DNA from: an uncultured Verrucomicrobiota bacterium
GTDB taxonomy: Bacteria; Verrucomicrobiota; Verrucomicrobiia; Limisphaerales; JADLHS01
Reading direction: 5' to 3'
Length of the DNA: 45,207 bases
NCBI GenBank assembly: GCA_903828255.1
Contig: CAIKLQ010000454.1
Coordinates: 1 to 45,207 of the forward strand
Program-made: the position numbers and the translations under genes
The notes under the pieces: generated by a model
Database searches by the model: none
What the model was told of the DNA's origin: nothing
Seen by the model: the letters and a program-made list of their open reading frames with translations, nothing else
In this document: one piece after another, positions 1-11,617 of the stretch
Numbering within the stretch: the stretch's first letter is position 1
Layout: each line of letters begins with the position of its first letter

Positions 1-1
1 A

Positions 2-1756
2 CGCGAGGGCACCCGCCGCGCTGTCTGCCTGGCCAGCGATGTCTATTGGGCTTACGCTCGGAAAATCGTCACCGCGATGGCCACGGCGCTCGGTCAACAT
101 CCGCAAGTCGTCGCGTGGCAGATTGACAGCGGCATTGGCGGTCATCAAACGGAGCTTTCCTTCAACCCGGCCACGCGCGAGGAGTGGCAGCTCTGGCTCA
201 AACAGAAGTACACGACGATCGAACGGCTCAACGAGCAACTCGGCCTGTGTCACTGGGGGCAGGTCGTCTCGCAGTGGGACCAAGTGCCGATGCCGCTGGC
301 CGCGCCCACGATGCACAACCCGGCGCTCCTGCTCGACTGGAATCGTTTTTCGAGCGACACCATCGTGCAATTCATCCGGATGCAGGCCGATCTCTTGCAC
401 GAGCTTTGTCCCGACACGCCCGTCACCACCAGCCTCCGCGCGCTCCAGCGCAAGTTCGATCACTTCGACATGGCCGAGGTGGTGGACTTCGTTTCCGTGG
501 AAAGCAACGCGGCGATCAAGGCCAAATCCGCCGAGCTGGCCGGGGAGATTGACATGCTGCGTTCGCTCAAGAAGGAAAACATCCGCACGCCGGATGGCGA
601 CGCCGGCTTCTGGGTCATCGAGCAGAAGGCCGGGCAGGTGAACTGGCAGGAAGTGAATTCGCTCGTGCGGCCGGGCATCGTGCGGCTGTTCGTTTATCAA
701 TTGGTTTCGCGCGGCGCGAGCGGGGTGATGTTCTACCATTGGCGGCAACCCCGCATTGGCAACGAGAAATTCTACGGCGCGGTGCTCCCGCACAATCTTC
801 AGGGCAACGACCGCGCGTTTAAGGAAATCAGCCAGGTCGGCGAAGAACTGCGCCTGCTCGCCCCCGCGTTGCAAGGCACGACCGTCCGGGCCGAGGTCTG
901 CATTCTTTACAGCCATGACAATGACTGGGCGCTCCAGCAGCCGATGCAACCCACAAAGTTCTTCAGTCTCCGCGATCATATCCAACTCATCTACACCGCG
1001 CTGCACGATCGCAACCTCCCGGTGGATTTCGCGCGCCCGTCCGAAGACCTCTCGAAATACAAACTCGTCTTTGCGCCCTCGCTGCATCTGCTCTCGGACG
1101 GCGATGCGGACCGGCTTAAACTTTATGTGCAGAACGGCGGCACGCTCGTCAGCACGTTCAACACCGGCTTGGTGAACGAGCATCACATCGCGCCCAACTC
1201 CGGCTACCCCCACGACCTGACGGATTTGTTCGGCATGGAAGTGCTGGAGTTCGACCCGCTCCCGCCGGGCGAGGAAAACCATCTGATGTTCAAAGGCTCC
1301 TTCCCGACGAATCACATGCACCCGGCCCGGATGTGGTGCGACGTCATCGAACCGCGGGACTGCCAGGTGCTCGCCACCTACGCGAAGGACTTTTACGCCG
1401 GCCGCCCGGCGCTGACGATGAACAACTTCGGCCTGGGCAAGGCGATTTACATCGGCACGATGAGCCACCAGCATTTTTACTACGACCTCGTGACGTGGTT
1501 GCGGCAAATTTGCAATCTCCACCCGCTGCTCAAAGTGCCGGACACCGTCGAAGTCAGCCTGCGCGAGAAAGACGGCCTCAAGCTGTTCTTCCTGCTCAAC
1601 CACCAAAACTCGCCCGTGCGCATCCAGTTCTACCAACCGATGCACGATTACCTGAACGGCAACACGCTCACCGGGAGTTACGACTTACCAGAGCACGGCG
1701 TGCTGGTGCTGGATGAACAGGCCGAAACGAAAGCGGATGCCAACCCCGCCGCGTGA
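2..1756 (+). CDS. GH42-type beta-galactosidase-like protein, 5'-truncated by window edge
   Basis: The reading frame is open from base 2, so the first ATG at 77 is internal and the gene begins outside the window. The sequence follows the GH42 pattern: the WQID strand, then a WLKQKY..IERLNEQLG helix, a LDWNRFSSD segment, and later IEQKAGQVNW, which matches the family's nucleophile strand (normally MEqqpGqvNW; the Glu codon is at 620-622). A trimerisation-like Rossmann region (EVCILYSHDNDWAL) and a small C-terminal beta domain follow. GH42 enzymes are retaining beta-galactosidases. The oddity is at WQID: most members continue with NE, where Glu is the acid/base, but here the codons at 128-133 encode Ser-Gly. 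The protein may therefore be inactive, use another acid, or belong to a divergent subgroup. Family assignment is firm, substrate is not. Confidence 0.85.
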   Translation, partial: REGTRRAVCLASDVYWAYARKIVTAMATALGQHPQVVAWQIDSGIGGHQTELSFNPATREEWQLWLKQKYTTIERLNEQLGLCHWGQVVSQWDQVPMPLAAPTMHNPALLLDWNRFSSDTIVQFIRMQADLLHELCPDTPVTTSLRALQRKFDHFDMAEVVDFVSVESNAAIKAKSAELAGEIDMLRSLKKENIRTPDGDAGFWVIEQKAGQVNWQEVNSLVRPGIVRLFVYQLVSRGASGVMFYHWRQPRIGNEKFYGAVLPHNLQGNDRAFKEISQVGEELRLLAPALQGTTVRAEVCILYSHDNDWALQQPMQPTKFFSLRDHIQLIYTALHDRNLPVDFARPSEDLSKYKLVFAPSLHLLSDGDADRLKLYVQNGGTLVSTFNTGLVNEHHIAPNSGYPHDLTDLFGMEVLEFDPLPPGEENHLMFKGSFPTNHMHPARMWCDVIEPRDCQVLATYAKDFYAGRPALTMNNFGLGKAIYIGTMSHQHFYYDLVTWLRQICNLHPLLKVPDTVEVSLREKDGLKLFFLLNHQNSPVRIQFYQPMHDYLNGNTLTGSYDLPEHGVLVLDEQAETKADANPAA

Positions 1757-1857
1757 CGCTGCTTTCCCCTCTTACTCTTAATCGCAATCTTGCTCTTAAT
1801 CTGTTCGCAGAGATTAAGATTTAAGAAAAAGATTAAGCGTAAGATCAAAACCGAAGC

Positions 1858-2268
1858 ATGAGGCCTCCCTTCCCCAAACGTCTGCCGCCGCGCGGGCCGG
1901 GAAAAGCTTCCTCCCGCCAGCGCATCCTCGCCCAATGGCGCGGCGTGGACCTCGCTCCGCTGGAGGTGGCCCAAGCCGTCCGCGCCCGCAAAGCCGGCGA
2001 CGTGATGCCCAAACTTTTCGCGGACCTGCGCATTGACCAGCGCCAAGCCGAGGCGGAAATCGTGCGCGTCTGGCAAAGCCTGCTGGACCCGGCGCTCGTG
2101 GCCCACGCGCAACCGGTGGGCGTGCGCAAAGGCACGTTGTTCGTGGTCGTGGACAGCAGCGTCTGGCTCAGCGAAATCGTCCGCTACCGCCGCAAGGAAA
2201 TCCTGGATCGCCTCCAACACAGCTTCGGCCCGACGCTGATCAAGAAAATCTCTTTCCGCGTGGGGTGA
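1858..2268 (+). CDS. dciA: DUF721/DciA family protein (replicative helicase loader type)
   Basis: A 136-residue basic protein. The N-terminus is Arg/Pro-rich (KRLPPRGPGK). The C-terminal half has the DUF721 core: a helix ending in VWQSLLDP, then a beta strand GTLFVVVDSSVWLSEI, a helix with YRRKEILDRLQ and a final strand IKKISFRV. Members of this family act as DciA, which loads the DnaB replicative helicase in bacteria lacking DnaC. Length and domain order fit. It lies about 100 bp after the GH42 gene and 90 bp before purL, all on the same strand, so co-transcription is possible but not shown. The ATG at 1858 is the first in the frame. Confidence 0.8.
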   Translation: MRPPFPKRLPPRGPGKASSRQRILAQWRGVDLAPLEVAQAVRARKAGDVMPKLFADLRIDQRQAEAEIVRVWQSLLDPALVAHAQPVGVRKGTLFVVVDSSVWLSEIVRYRRKEILDRLQHSFGPTLIKKISFRVG

Positions 2269-2358
2269 CTCCGCTCCCTTCCGACGGCGATTCGCTTGTG
2301 TCGCGAACGGAGAATCCCCATGCTTGTTCTCGCGATCACAGACTAAATTTGCACTGAG

Positions 2359-4866
<2,508 letters not shown>

Positions 4867-4881
4867 GCTTGGAAAAACTTT

Positions 4882-6978
4882 ATGAAAAAAACTTTAGCGG
4901 TTTGTGCTTTGGCGGTGTTGTGGTCAACCGCTCCACTTCTTGCCGCCCCGTCCATCAGTTCGTTCACTCCGGCGTTTGGCTCGGCGAGCGATCCGAGTTA
5001 CATCTTCATCAACGGGAACGGATTCTCTCCGGGAACGCTAGTGGTGCGGTTCAACGGGGTGCAGGATCCCGGGGCCTTTGCCACAGCGGGAACTTTGATC
5101 CAGGCACGCGTTCCGGCCGGGGCGACTAATGGCGCCAACCCGATTTTCGTCTCGGTGAACGGCGCTGGCGTCCTTAGCTCGCAGGATTTCACGGTGATTG
5201 GGCCGGGGCCGTACATTTCGGATTTTTCGCCGATCACCGGCAGCGGTAACACGCCGGTGACGATCAACGGGGCGCATTTCACCACGCCTTTGGCCGTCTA
5301 TTTCAACGGCCTGCTCGCGCCGGGAGCGAACGCGCCGGCCTTGACCCAGATTACCGTGAATGCCCCCAGCGGCGTGACCACCGGTCCGATTACCGTCCAG
5401 ACCACCCTTGGTTACTACACCTCGGCGACCAATTTTTACGTGCCGCCAATCGTCACTGGATTTTCTCCCGCCGCTGGCCGGTCGGGTACGAACGTGATCA
5501 TAACCGGCACCAATTTTCTCGGCACGAGCGCGGTGCGGTTCAACGGTCTGGATGCCACGAGCTTCAATGTTCTGAGCAACCGCGCGATCTCGGCGGTCGT
5601 GCCCGTCGGGGTTACGACAGGAACGCTGCGCATCATCGCGCCCGCCGCCTCGGCTCTTTCCAGCAGCAATTTTGTCGTGCAACCGACTATCACGGGCTTC
5701 GCGCCGATCTTCGGACCAGTAGGCTCCGGCGTCACGATCACCGGCGCGAATTTCAACGTCGGCACGCCCGTGGTGAAGTTCAGCGGCGCCCAGGCCGGCA
5801 CGCCCACCGGCGTGACGTTCGGACAGCTTTCCGCCATCGTGCCGGCAGGGGCCACCAACGGACCGGTTACCGTCACCACCACCGACGGGATTGCCACGAG
5901 TGCCAGCAACTTTTTCCTGCCCCCAACCATCAGCACCATCGCGCCCAGCAACAGTGCGCCCGGCACGCGCGTCTCCATCAAGGGCAACAATTACATCGGC
6001 ACCACGGCCGTGACTTTCAACGGCACGCCCGCGGCGGCGGTTGTCGTGACCAACAATACTTCCATCGGCGCGCTCGTGCCCCCGGGCGTCACCAGCGGCC
6101 CGATCCGCGTGACGACGCCAGGGGGCACGGCCACCAGCGCGGCCAATTTCTTTGGAGCCCCGGTCATCATCAGCTTCAATCCGACCCACGGGTTGCCCGG
6201 GAACAATGTCAGCCTCACCGGCCAGAATTTTCTCGGCACGGGCGCGGTGCGGTTCAACGGCTCGAACGCGACCTTCACCCTCCTCAACAACACCACGCTC
6301 AATGCCACCGTCCCGAACAATGCCCTGACCGGAACCATCAGCGTCACCGCGCCGGCGGGCACCGCCACGTCCGCGCAATCCTTCGCCCTCGATTACACCG
6401 CGAACCTGAGCCTGACCGTGAGCGACGATCCCGATCCGGTCGTGGTCGGCGATCCCCTCCTCTACACGATTACGGTGGTGAACAACGGCCCCTATGCCAC
6501 GCCGGGTGTGTTCCTGACCAACACGCTGCCAGCCACGGTCAACTTGCTCGCGGCCTCGACTTCGCAAGGCGCGCTGAATACCAACGCGAATCCGGTAATT
6601 GGCGACCTTGGCCAGCTCGAGGTTGGCGCGAGCGCCTCCGTCACGTTCGAGGTTGTGCCGCAAGCCGTCGGCAGCATCGCCAACACCGCGCAAGTCACCG
6701 CGCAATACCCCGACCCCGTGCTGGCGAACAATACCGTCACCATCGGCACGTTGGTACAACCGCTGCCGCTGCTCAGTGTCAGATTTGTGCCTCCGAATCA
6801 GGTGATCCTAGCGTGGGCTTCCACGTTGACCAACTATGCCTTGGAATTCAAATCGCCCATAACCTCCGCCGCCTGGTCGGCAGTGCTACCGCCGCCCGTA
6901 AACGAGGGCAATGAAAACCAGGTCACGGAAACCAACAATCTATCCCCGCGGTATTACCGGTTGCATCGGCGGCCTTGA
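4882..6978 (+). CDS. Secreted six-repeat IPT/TIG protein with DUF11 domain
   Basis: Begins with a clear signal peptide (MKKTLAVCALAVLWSTAPLLAAP). Six IPT/TIG immunoglobulin-like repeats of about 80 residues follow, each opening with an I..F.P..G motif (SISSFTPAFG, YISDFSPITG, IVTGFSPAAG, TITGFAPIFG, TISTIAPSNS, VIISFNPTHG) and containing V.FNG. A DUF11 domain (LSLTVSDDPDPVVVGDPLLYTITVVNNG) covers roughly residues 510-620. The tail (YALEFKSP..AAWSAV..RYYRLHRRP) resembles the C-termini of four other secreted proteins in the window. No catalytic domain is seen. A surface or adhesive role is inference. The start lies 15 bp after the purL stop with a ggaaaa element upstream, but it shares no pathway with purL. 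Confidence 0.85.
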   Translation: MKKTLAVCALAVLWSTAPLLAAPSISSFTPAFGSASDPSYIFINGNGFSPGTLVVRFNGVQDPGAFATAGTLIQARVPAGATNGANPIFVSVNGAGVLSSQDFTVIGPGPYISDFSPITGSGNTPVTINGAHFTTPLAVYFNGLLAPGANAPALTQITVNAPSGVTTGPITVQTTLGYYTSATNFYVPPIVTGFSPAAGRSGTNVIITGTNFLGTSAVRFNGLDATSFNVLSNRAISAVVPVGVTTGTLRIIAPAASALSSSNFVVQPTITGFAPIFGPVGSGVTITGANFNVGTPVVKFSGAQAGTPTGVTFGQLSAIVPAGATNGPVTVTTTDGIATSASNFFLPPTISTIAPSNSAPGTRVSIKGNNYIGTTAVTFNGTPAAAVVVTNNTSIGALVPPGVTSGPIRVTTPGGTATSAANFFGAPVIISFNPTHGLPGNNVSLTGQNFLGTGAVRFNGSNATFTLLNNTTLNATVPNNALTGTISVTAPAGTATSAQSFALDYTANLSLTVSDDPDPVVVGDPLLYTITVVNNGPYATPGVFLTNTLPATVNLLAASTSQGALNTNANPVIGDLGQLEVGASASVTFEVVPQAVGSIANTAQVTAQYPDPVLANNTVTIGTLVQPLPLLSVRFVPPNQVILAWASTLTNYALEFKSPITSAAWSAVLPPPVNEGNENQVTETNNLSPRYYRLHRRP

Positions 6979-7068
6979 AAGTGCCCTTCGCCCGGCCGGC
7001 ACGATGCCCTGGGCGGCGCGGGCAGACACCGTCGGGGCGCAACCTTCCTGCCGCCGGGGCCCGGACCC

Positions 7069-7260
7069 GGTTTTAACCCGAACTGCCGAATTGGAAACCG
7101 CTAATCTGCGCTCATCACCGCTAATTCCCGAGGCCCGGAGGGGAAACCGCGCTGGGGAATTTTTCTCCGCAGCCAATTGAGAAAGGTCTGCCATCAGCGC
7201 AGATTAGCGCAGATTAGCGGTTTGGAATCGGCGTTCGGGTTTAACCCGAACTGCGAATTG
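7069..7260. repeat. Composite repeat in the 447-bp intergenic region before the FecR-TPR-barrel gene
   Basis: The 6979-7425 gap has no convincing gene. It holds an 18-bp perfect inverted pair, aaaccgctaatctgcgct at 7095-7112 and its complement at 7206-7223, with an extra gcgcagattagcgc copy beside the right arm. Outside this pair lies a direct repeat, ttttaacccgaactgc.gaattg, at about 7071-7093 and 7240-7260. The arrangement resembles an imperfect, duplicated REP-type element. The last 60 bases, with gaaaggt before the ATG, look like the leader and ribosome-binding site of the next gene. Confidence 0.6.
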
Positions 7261-7425
7261 CAACTTCAGAAGGCTGAAGCACTGGCCGGCAGCCGCGTAT
7301 CCCTCAATGAGACTGACCACCGCAGAGCCGATCAAAAGGACCGGCAGCATTGATTGGCTTGCCTTTCCTCGGGCGGGTCTGTTATCGAAAGCCTAACTCA
7401 GCGAAGAAACACCGAAAGGTAGCCT

Positions 7426-10400
7426 ATGAAATTTGTGGTAAACGACTGTCGAACGCTCGGGCTGATCGCGGGCTTGGCCTGGCTCGTGGGTCTGGCCGGC
7501 ACCGCGCGCACGCTGGCCGCATCGGGCGCGGAAGGGACTAACGAAATCCGAATCGTGGAACTTCAGGGCACGGTGGAACTCTCGCCGGTAGGTGCCGCGA
7601 CCTGGGTGCTCACGCAGACCAATCAGGTGTTACATTCGTCCGACCGGCTGCGCGTTGGCCCCAGAAGCCGCGTCGCCGTCCGCTGGTCCGATCAAAGCAT
7701 CGTCAGTTTCGGCGCGCTCACCGAACTGGAGGTTCAGCCGCCGCCCGCGTCGGGGTCACAATCGGGACTGCGCCTGCTGCACGGGATTCTTTCTTTTTTC
7801 CACCGCGATGAACCGGGTCGTCTGCGCGTGGTCACGCGCGGGGCCACCGCCGGCGTGGAGGGAACGGAATTCGGCGCCAAGGTCGAAACCGTGGGCGGGG
7901 TGGAACAGACGACCTTTGCGGTGATTGATGGCAAGGTGAATTTTGGCAACGACCAGGGTGCGCTCGTCCTGACCAACGGCCAGCAAGCCACGGCCCAGTT
8001 GGGTCAGGTGCCCGTGCGCACCGCCGGCTTCGTTGCGAACAACCTGCTGCAATGGTGCTTCTATTATCCGGCTGTGCTCGATCTCCGCGACCTGTCGCTT
8101 AGCCGCGAAGCGGAGCAGGTTCTCAGCGAATCTCTGGCGGCCTACCGGGCCGGCGATGTGCTGGGCGCGCTGGACAAATTTCCCGCGCCGCGGCAACCCG
8201 CTTCCGAGGCCGAGCGGATTTACCACGCCGCGCTCCTGCTTTCCGTCGGTCAGGTCCAGGAGACGGAAGCCGCGCTCGCCACCTTGCCCGCCGCCGAGCC
8301 GATGGGGCGTCCGCAGCGGTTGGCCAACGCCCTGCGCCAACTCATCGCCGCCGTAAAGCGCGAGGACCGAGCCGCCACCCTCACCCCGCAACTCTCCACC
8401 GAACTGCTCGCCGCTTCCTACTACGAGCAATCGCGGGCCGGGGGCGAGACTTCGCTGCGAACCGCGCTCGATTTGGCGCGCCAAGCGGCGTCGCAATCGC
8501 CGGAGTTTGGTTTCGCTTGGGAACGGGTGGCGGAATTGGAATTCAGTTTCGGGCACACGAGCCGCGCGCTGGAAGCCTTGAACCAAAGCCTCGCACTCGC
8601 GCCGCGCAACGCCCAAGCAGTCGCTTTGCAGGGCTACCTGTTGGCCGCGCAAAACAAAATCCGGGCCGCCGGCGAACGGTTTGACCAAGCCATTGCCCTG
8701 GATTCCGCGCTCGGCAACGCCTGGCTCGGCCGCGGGCTTTGCCGCATCCGCCGCGGCGACGCCAGCGGCGGCCGGGAGGATTTGCTGGTCGCCGCCGCCA
8801 TCGAACCGCAGCGCGCCCTCTTGCGCAGCTATCTGGGCAAAGCCTACGCCAACGCCGGCGACCGTCCCCGCGCCCGGCACGAATTGGATTTGGCGAAAAA
8901 GCTCGATCCCGCCGATCCGACGGCGTGGCTTTACTCGGCGTTGCTGAGGGAGCAAGCCAACGGCTTGAACGCCAGCATCCGCGATTTGGAGAAGTCGCAG
9001 GAATTGAACGCGAATCGGCGCGTGTATCGCTCGCAACTGTTGCTCGATCAAGACCGCGCCGTGCGCAGCGCAAACCTGGCGCGCATTTATGACGAGGCGG
9101 GTTTGAGCGACGTGGCGGTGCGCGAGGCGGGCAGCGCGGTGGCGGCGGATTATGCCAATTTCAGCGCGCACCGTTTCCTCTCGGACGCTTACCAGTTGAA
9201 CCGGGGCGACACGCCATTTGGCCAGCGCTATGAAACGCCCGCGTTCAGCGAGCACTTGATCAGCACACTGCTCGGGCCGGCCGATGGGCGGTTGCTCTCA
9301 CAAACCGTCAGCCAGCAGGAGTATGGCCGCCTATTCGAGCGCGACAGCCTCGGTCTCAGTTCCACCACGGAGTATCTGAGCCGCGGCGCGGGGCGGGAAT
9401 CCGGGGCGCAATTCGGCACGTTTGGCGGCACGAGTTACTCGCTGGATGCCGATTATCTTTCCGACCCCGGCCAGGCGCCCAATGCCCAGTTGGAAACCCG
9501 CTTCCTATCCGTCAAGGTGAAGCAAATGCTGACGCCGCAGGATGGCGTGCTGTTGCAAGTGTACGACGCCCGCTGGGAAGGCGGTGACACTTCACAACAT
9601 TACGATCCGGCGGCCACCATCAAGAATTACCATTTCACGGAGAAGCAGTCGCCTGATGTGCTGCTCGGCTATCATCGGGAGTGGTCGCCTAACAGCCACA
9701 CGTTGATCCTGGCCAGCCGGTTTGATGATGCGACGCAGTTTTACCAGCCAGCCGGCCCAGCCGTCATGCTGTTGGCGGATCCGGATTACCCTGCGGCGGG
9801 GGTCACGGACCTGACCCGATCCTTCAATCGGCGCTACATCGCCAACACGATCGAGTTGCAGCAACTGCAAAAAATCGGCGCGCATTCTCTGATCCTCGGG
9901 ACCCGGCTGCAGCACAACCAGGAGGAAATCGCTAATCAGGATTCCGCGCGGCCAGTCCAGAACAACAATCTGGGGCCGGACGGCATGTTCACCATTCTTT
10001 TTCCCGACTTTCCCTTCTTCTTTCCCAGCGAAGCCGTGCAGGTGACCAATGAGCGCTTCACGCTTTACGGCTACGATTACTGGCAGCTCACGGAGCACTG
10101 GCTGTTGTTTGGCGGCTTGGACGCTGATTTCCTGAAGCTGGCCCGGAATACGATTGCCCCGCCGTTGAGCCAAGCGCACGACCCCGTCAACCAGGTTTCG
10201 CCCAAGGCGGGTCTGCTGTGGGAGCCGAGCAGCGCCGTGGCGGTGAAATTGGCTTACGCGCAGTCGCTCAACGGGCAGGATCTGGATCAAAGCGTGCGCC
10301 TCGAGCCGGCGAATTTCGCCGGGCTGCCCATCAGTTTCCGCACGGCGTTTCCGGATTCTTTGGTGGGCGGGCTATCCGGCGAACACATTGAAACCTGGCA

Positions 10401-11019
10401 AGCCGATGGCCGCTTTCGCCTGGGCGCGAACACTTACGCCGTGATCGGTCTGCAACGACTCGAATCCCATGTGGATCGCGAGGTCGGCACCTACACCTTC
10501 GCCACCGTTCTCGATCCCGCGCCGCAGCCCGCACATACCGGGGAGTCGCTCCGGTTTCAGGAAGAAAGTCTCCACGGCTCGCTGCGCCGGCTGTTCGGCG
10601 ACATCGTGAGTGCGGGCGTGGGGTACGATGTGGCGCACGCGAAACTGGAGGAAGCGCTGGCGATTGATCCGGCGTTGTTTGTTCCGCCCACCAGCGGCAG
10701 CCGGATGAACGAAGGGCTGCTGCACACGCTCTCGCTGGACGTGCTGGCCAATCTGCCCAACGGCTTGTTTGCGGGGGCGAAGGCGACCTGGCGACGGCAA
10801 ACCGATTTAACGGACCCAACCTTGGGTGGTCAGTTGCCGGCCGAGGATTTCTGGCAATGCGATATTTATGCGGGCTATCGCTCCCCGCGCCGCCACTTTG
10901 AACTCACGCTCGCCCTGCTTAACCTGGCGGGGCAAGATTACCGGCTGCATCCGATCAACGCCTACCAGGACCCACCGCGGGAACGGACGCTGGCCGTGAC
11001 CGCCAGGTTCAACTTTTAG
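7426..11019 (+). CDS. FecR-domain, TPR and outer-membrane beta-barrel fusion protein
   Basis: An 1197-residue exported protein with three parts. After a signal peptide, residues about 45-190 form a FecR-like domain (IRIVELQGTVELSP, then VVTRGATAGVEGTEF). Residues about 215-600 carry tetratricopeptide repeats (GFAWERVAELEFSFGHTSRALEALNQSLALAP; LGNAWLGRGLCRIRRGDASGG and others). From about 640 to the end there are alternating amphipathic strands like a TonB-dependent-receptor or PgaA-type barrel (SLILGTRLQHN, FTLYGYDYWQLTEHWLLFGG, AVAVKLAYAQSLNGQDL), ending in FNF with the terminal Phe typical of BAM substrates. I see no plug domain or TonB box. The order suggests a periplasmic sensing/scaffold region fused to a pore. 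A transport or export role is inference. The start is supported by aaagg upstream. Confidence 0.8.
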   Translation: MKFVVNDCRTLGLIAGLAWLVGLAGTARTLAASGAEGTNEIRIVELQGTVELSPVGAATWVLTQTNQVLHSSDRLRVGPRSRVAVRWSDQSIVSFGALTELEVQPPPASGSQSGLRLLHGILSFFHRDEPGRLRVVTRGATAGVEGTEFGAKVETVGGVEQTTFAVIDGKVNFGNDQGALVLTNGQQATAQLGQVPVRTAGFVANNLLQWCFYYPAVLDLRDLSLSREAEQVLSESLAAYRAGDVLGALDKFPAPRQPASEAERIYHAALLLSVGQVQETEAALATLPAAEPMGRPQRLANALRQLIAAVKREDRAATLTPQLSTELLAASYYEQSRAGGETSLRTALDLARQAASQSPEFGFAWERVAELEFSFGHTSRALEALNQSLALAPRNAQAVALQGYLLAAQNKIRAAGERFDQAIALDSALGNAWLGRGLCRIRRGDASGGREDLLVAAAIEPQRALLRSYLGKAYANAGDRPRARHELDLAKKLDPADPTAWLYSALLREQANGLNASIRDLEKSQELNANRRVYRSQLLLDQDRAVRSANLARIYDEAGLSDVAVREAGSAVAADYANFSAHRFLSDAYQLNRGDTPFGQRYETPAFSEHLISTLLGPADGRLLSQTVSQQEYGRLFERDSLGLSSTTEYLSRGAGRESGAQFGTFGGTSYSLDADYLSDPGQAPNAQLETRFLSVKVKQMLTPQDGVLLQVYDARWEGGDTSQHYDPAATIKNYHFTEKQSPDVLLGYHREWSPNSHTLILASRFDDATQFYQPAGPAVMLLADPDYPAAGVTDLTRSFNRRYIANTIELQQLQKIGAHSLILGTRLQHNQEEIANQDSARPVQNNNLGPDGMFTILFPDFPFFFPSEAVQVTNERFTLYGYDYWQLTEHWLLFGGLDADFLKLARNTIAPPLSQAHDPVNQVSPKAGLLWEPSSAVAVKLAYAQSLNGQDLDQSVRLEPANFAGLPISFRTAFPDSLVGGLSGEHIETWQADGRFRLGANTYAVIGLQRLESHVDREVGTYTFATVLDPAPQPAHTGESLRFQEESLHGSLRRLFGDIVSAGVGYDVAHAKLEEALAIDPALFVPPTSGSRMNEGLLHTLSLDVLANLPNGLFAGAKATWRRQTDLTDPTLGGQLPAEDFWQCDIYAGYRSPRRHFELTLALLNLAGQDYRLHPINAYQDPPRERTLAVTARFNF

Positions 11020-11060
11020 CGCGCGGTTTTTCGGCGGGGCCAAGCCAGGCTCTGTTTCTG

Positions 11061-11432
11061 TCAGAGGAACACGACGTTCAGCTTGTAAGTAGCCGTCGCC
11101 GTTGCGTTGGCGAGAAATACCGTGAAGGAATAATTCGCGTTTGCAAGGGCGCTGAACTGGCGGGTGTTCGCGTCCAGCTTGGTGAGCACACAAAAGGTAT
11201 TGAGTAGGACCCCGGCCCGCACCGTGTAATCTGCGGTGGTCAGGAGGGTGGTAACGCCGTTGTAAACCTGCTGCACCGTCAGATTGCACTTGGTCGGCGC
11301 GGCGACCCGAAAGTAGTTCCCGCCATCATCTTTTGCGAAGGTGTTGAGTCCGTTGTAACTGGTCAGGTCGCAAACTCCGGCAGGGTTGGGCGCTAAGCTT
11401 GGCAATTGGCGGCTGGCAACTTGAGTGGTCAT
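11061..11432 (-). CDS. Small hypothetical protein (123 aa)
   Basis: I do not recognise this protein. It is convergent with the FecR-TPR-barrel gene and ends 41 bp from it. There is no clear signal peptide at its N-terminus (MTTQVASRQLPSLAPNPAGV). The rest is rich in Thr, Asn, Ala and Val (NYFRVAAPTKCNLTVQQVYNG; YTVRAGVLLNTFCVLTKLD; NYSFTVFLANATATATYKLN), which suggests a beta-sandwich. It has three Cys residues. Low strong-bias codons and absence of a better overlapping frame make it plausible as a gene, but it could be spurious. Confidence 0.45.
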   Translation of the reverse strand: MTTQVASRQLPSLAPNPAGVCDLTSYNGLNTFAKDDGGNYFRVAAPTKCNLTVQQVYNGVTTLLTTADYTVRAGVLLNTFCVLTKLDANTRQFSALANANYSFTVFLANATATATYKLNVVFL

Positions 11433-11617
11433 GAGTTGATATGGGTTGGCTGTGGTTTGGTGTTTTCCCCGCCGTGGAGGCTTGTGGCGACCCTGGGCCG
11501 GGATGGTTGTGTTTCAACGGGCGTCATTTTTTGTCGCGGCGATGCGAACCCACGGCGGGCCGGGTTCTCCTGCCAGTGGTGCAATGCGAGGACTGATATT
11601 GAATTCCCCCTGCCAAG

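Noticed and set aside
5038-6759. 573-aa minus-strand ORF opposite the TIG protein
   Set aside because: Composition (long runs of Arg, Gly, Asp, His) is typical of an antisense shadow of a Ser/Thr/Gly-rich repeat gene.
7756-9255. 499-aa minus-strand ORF opposite the FecR-TPR protein
   Set aside because: Antisense to a clear FecR/TPR coding region; no domain or leader.
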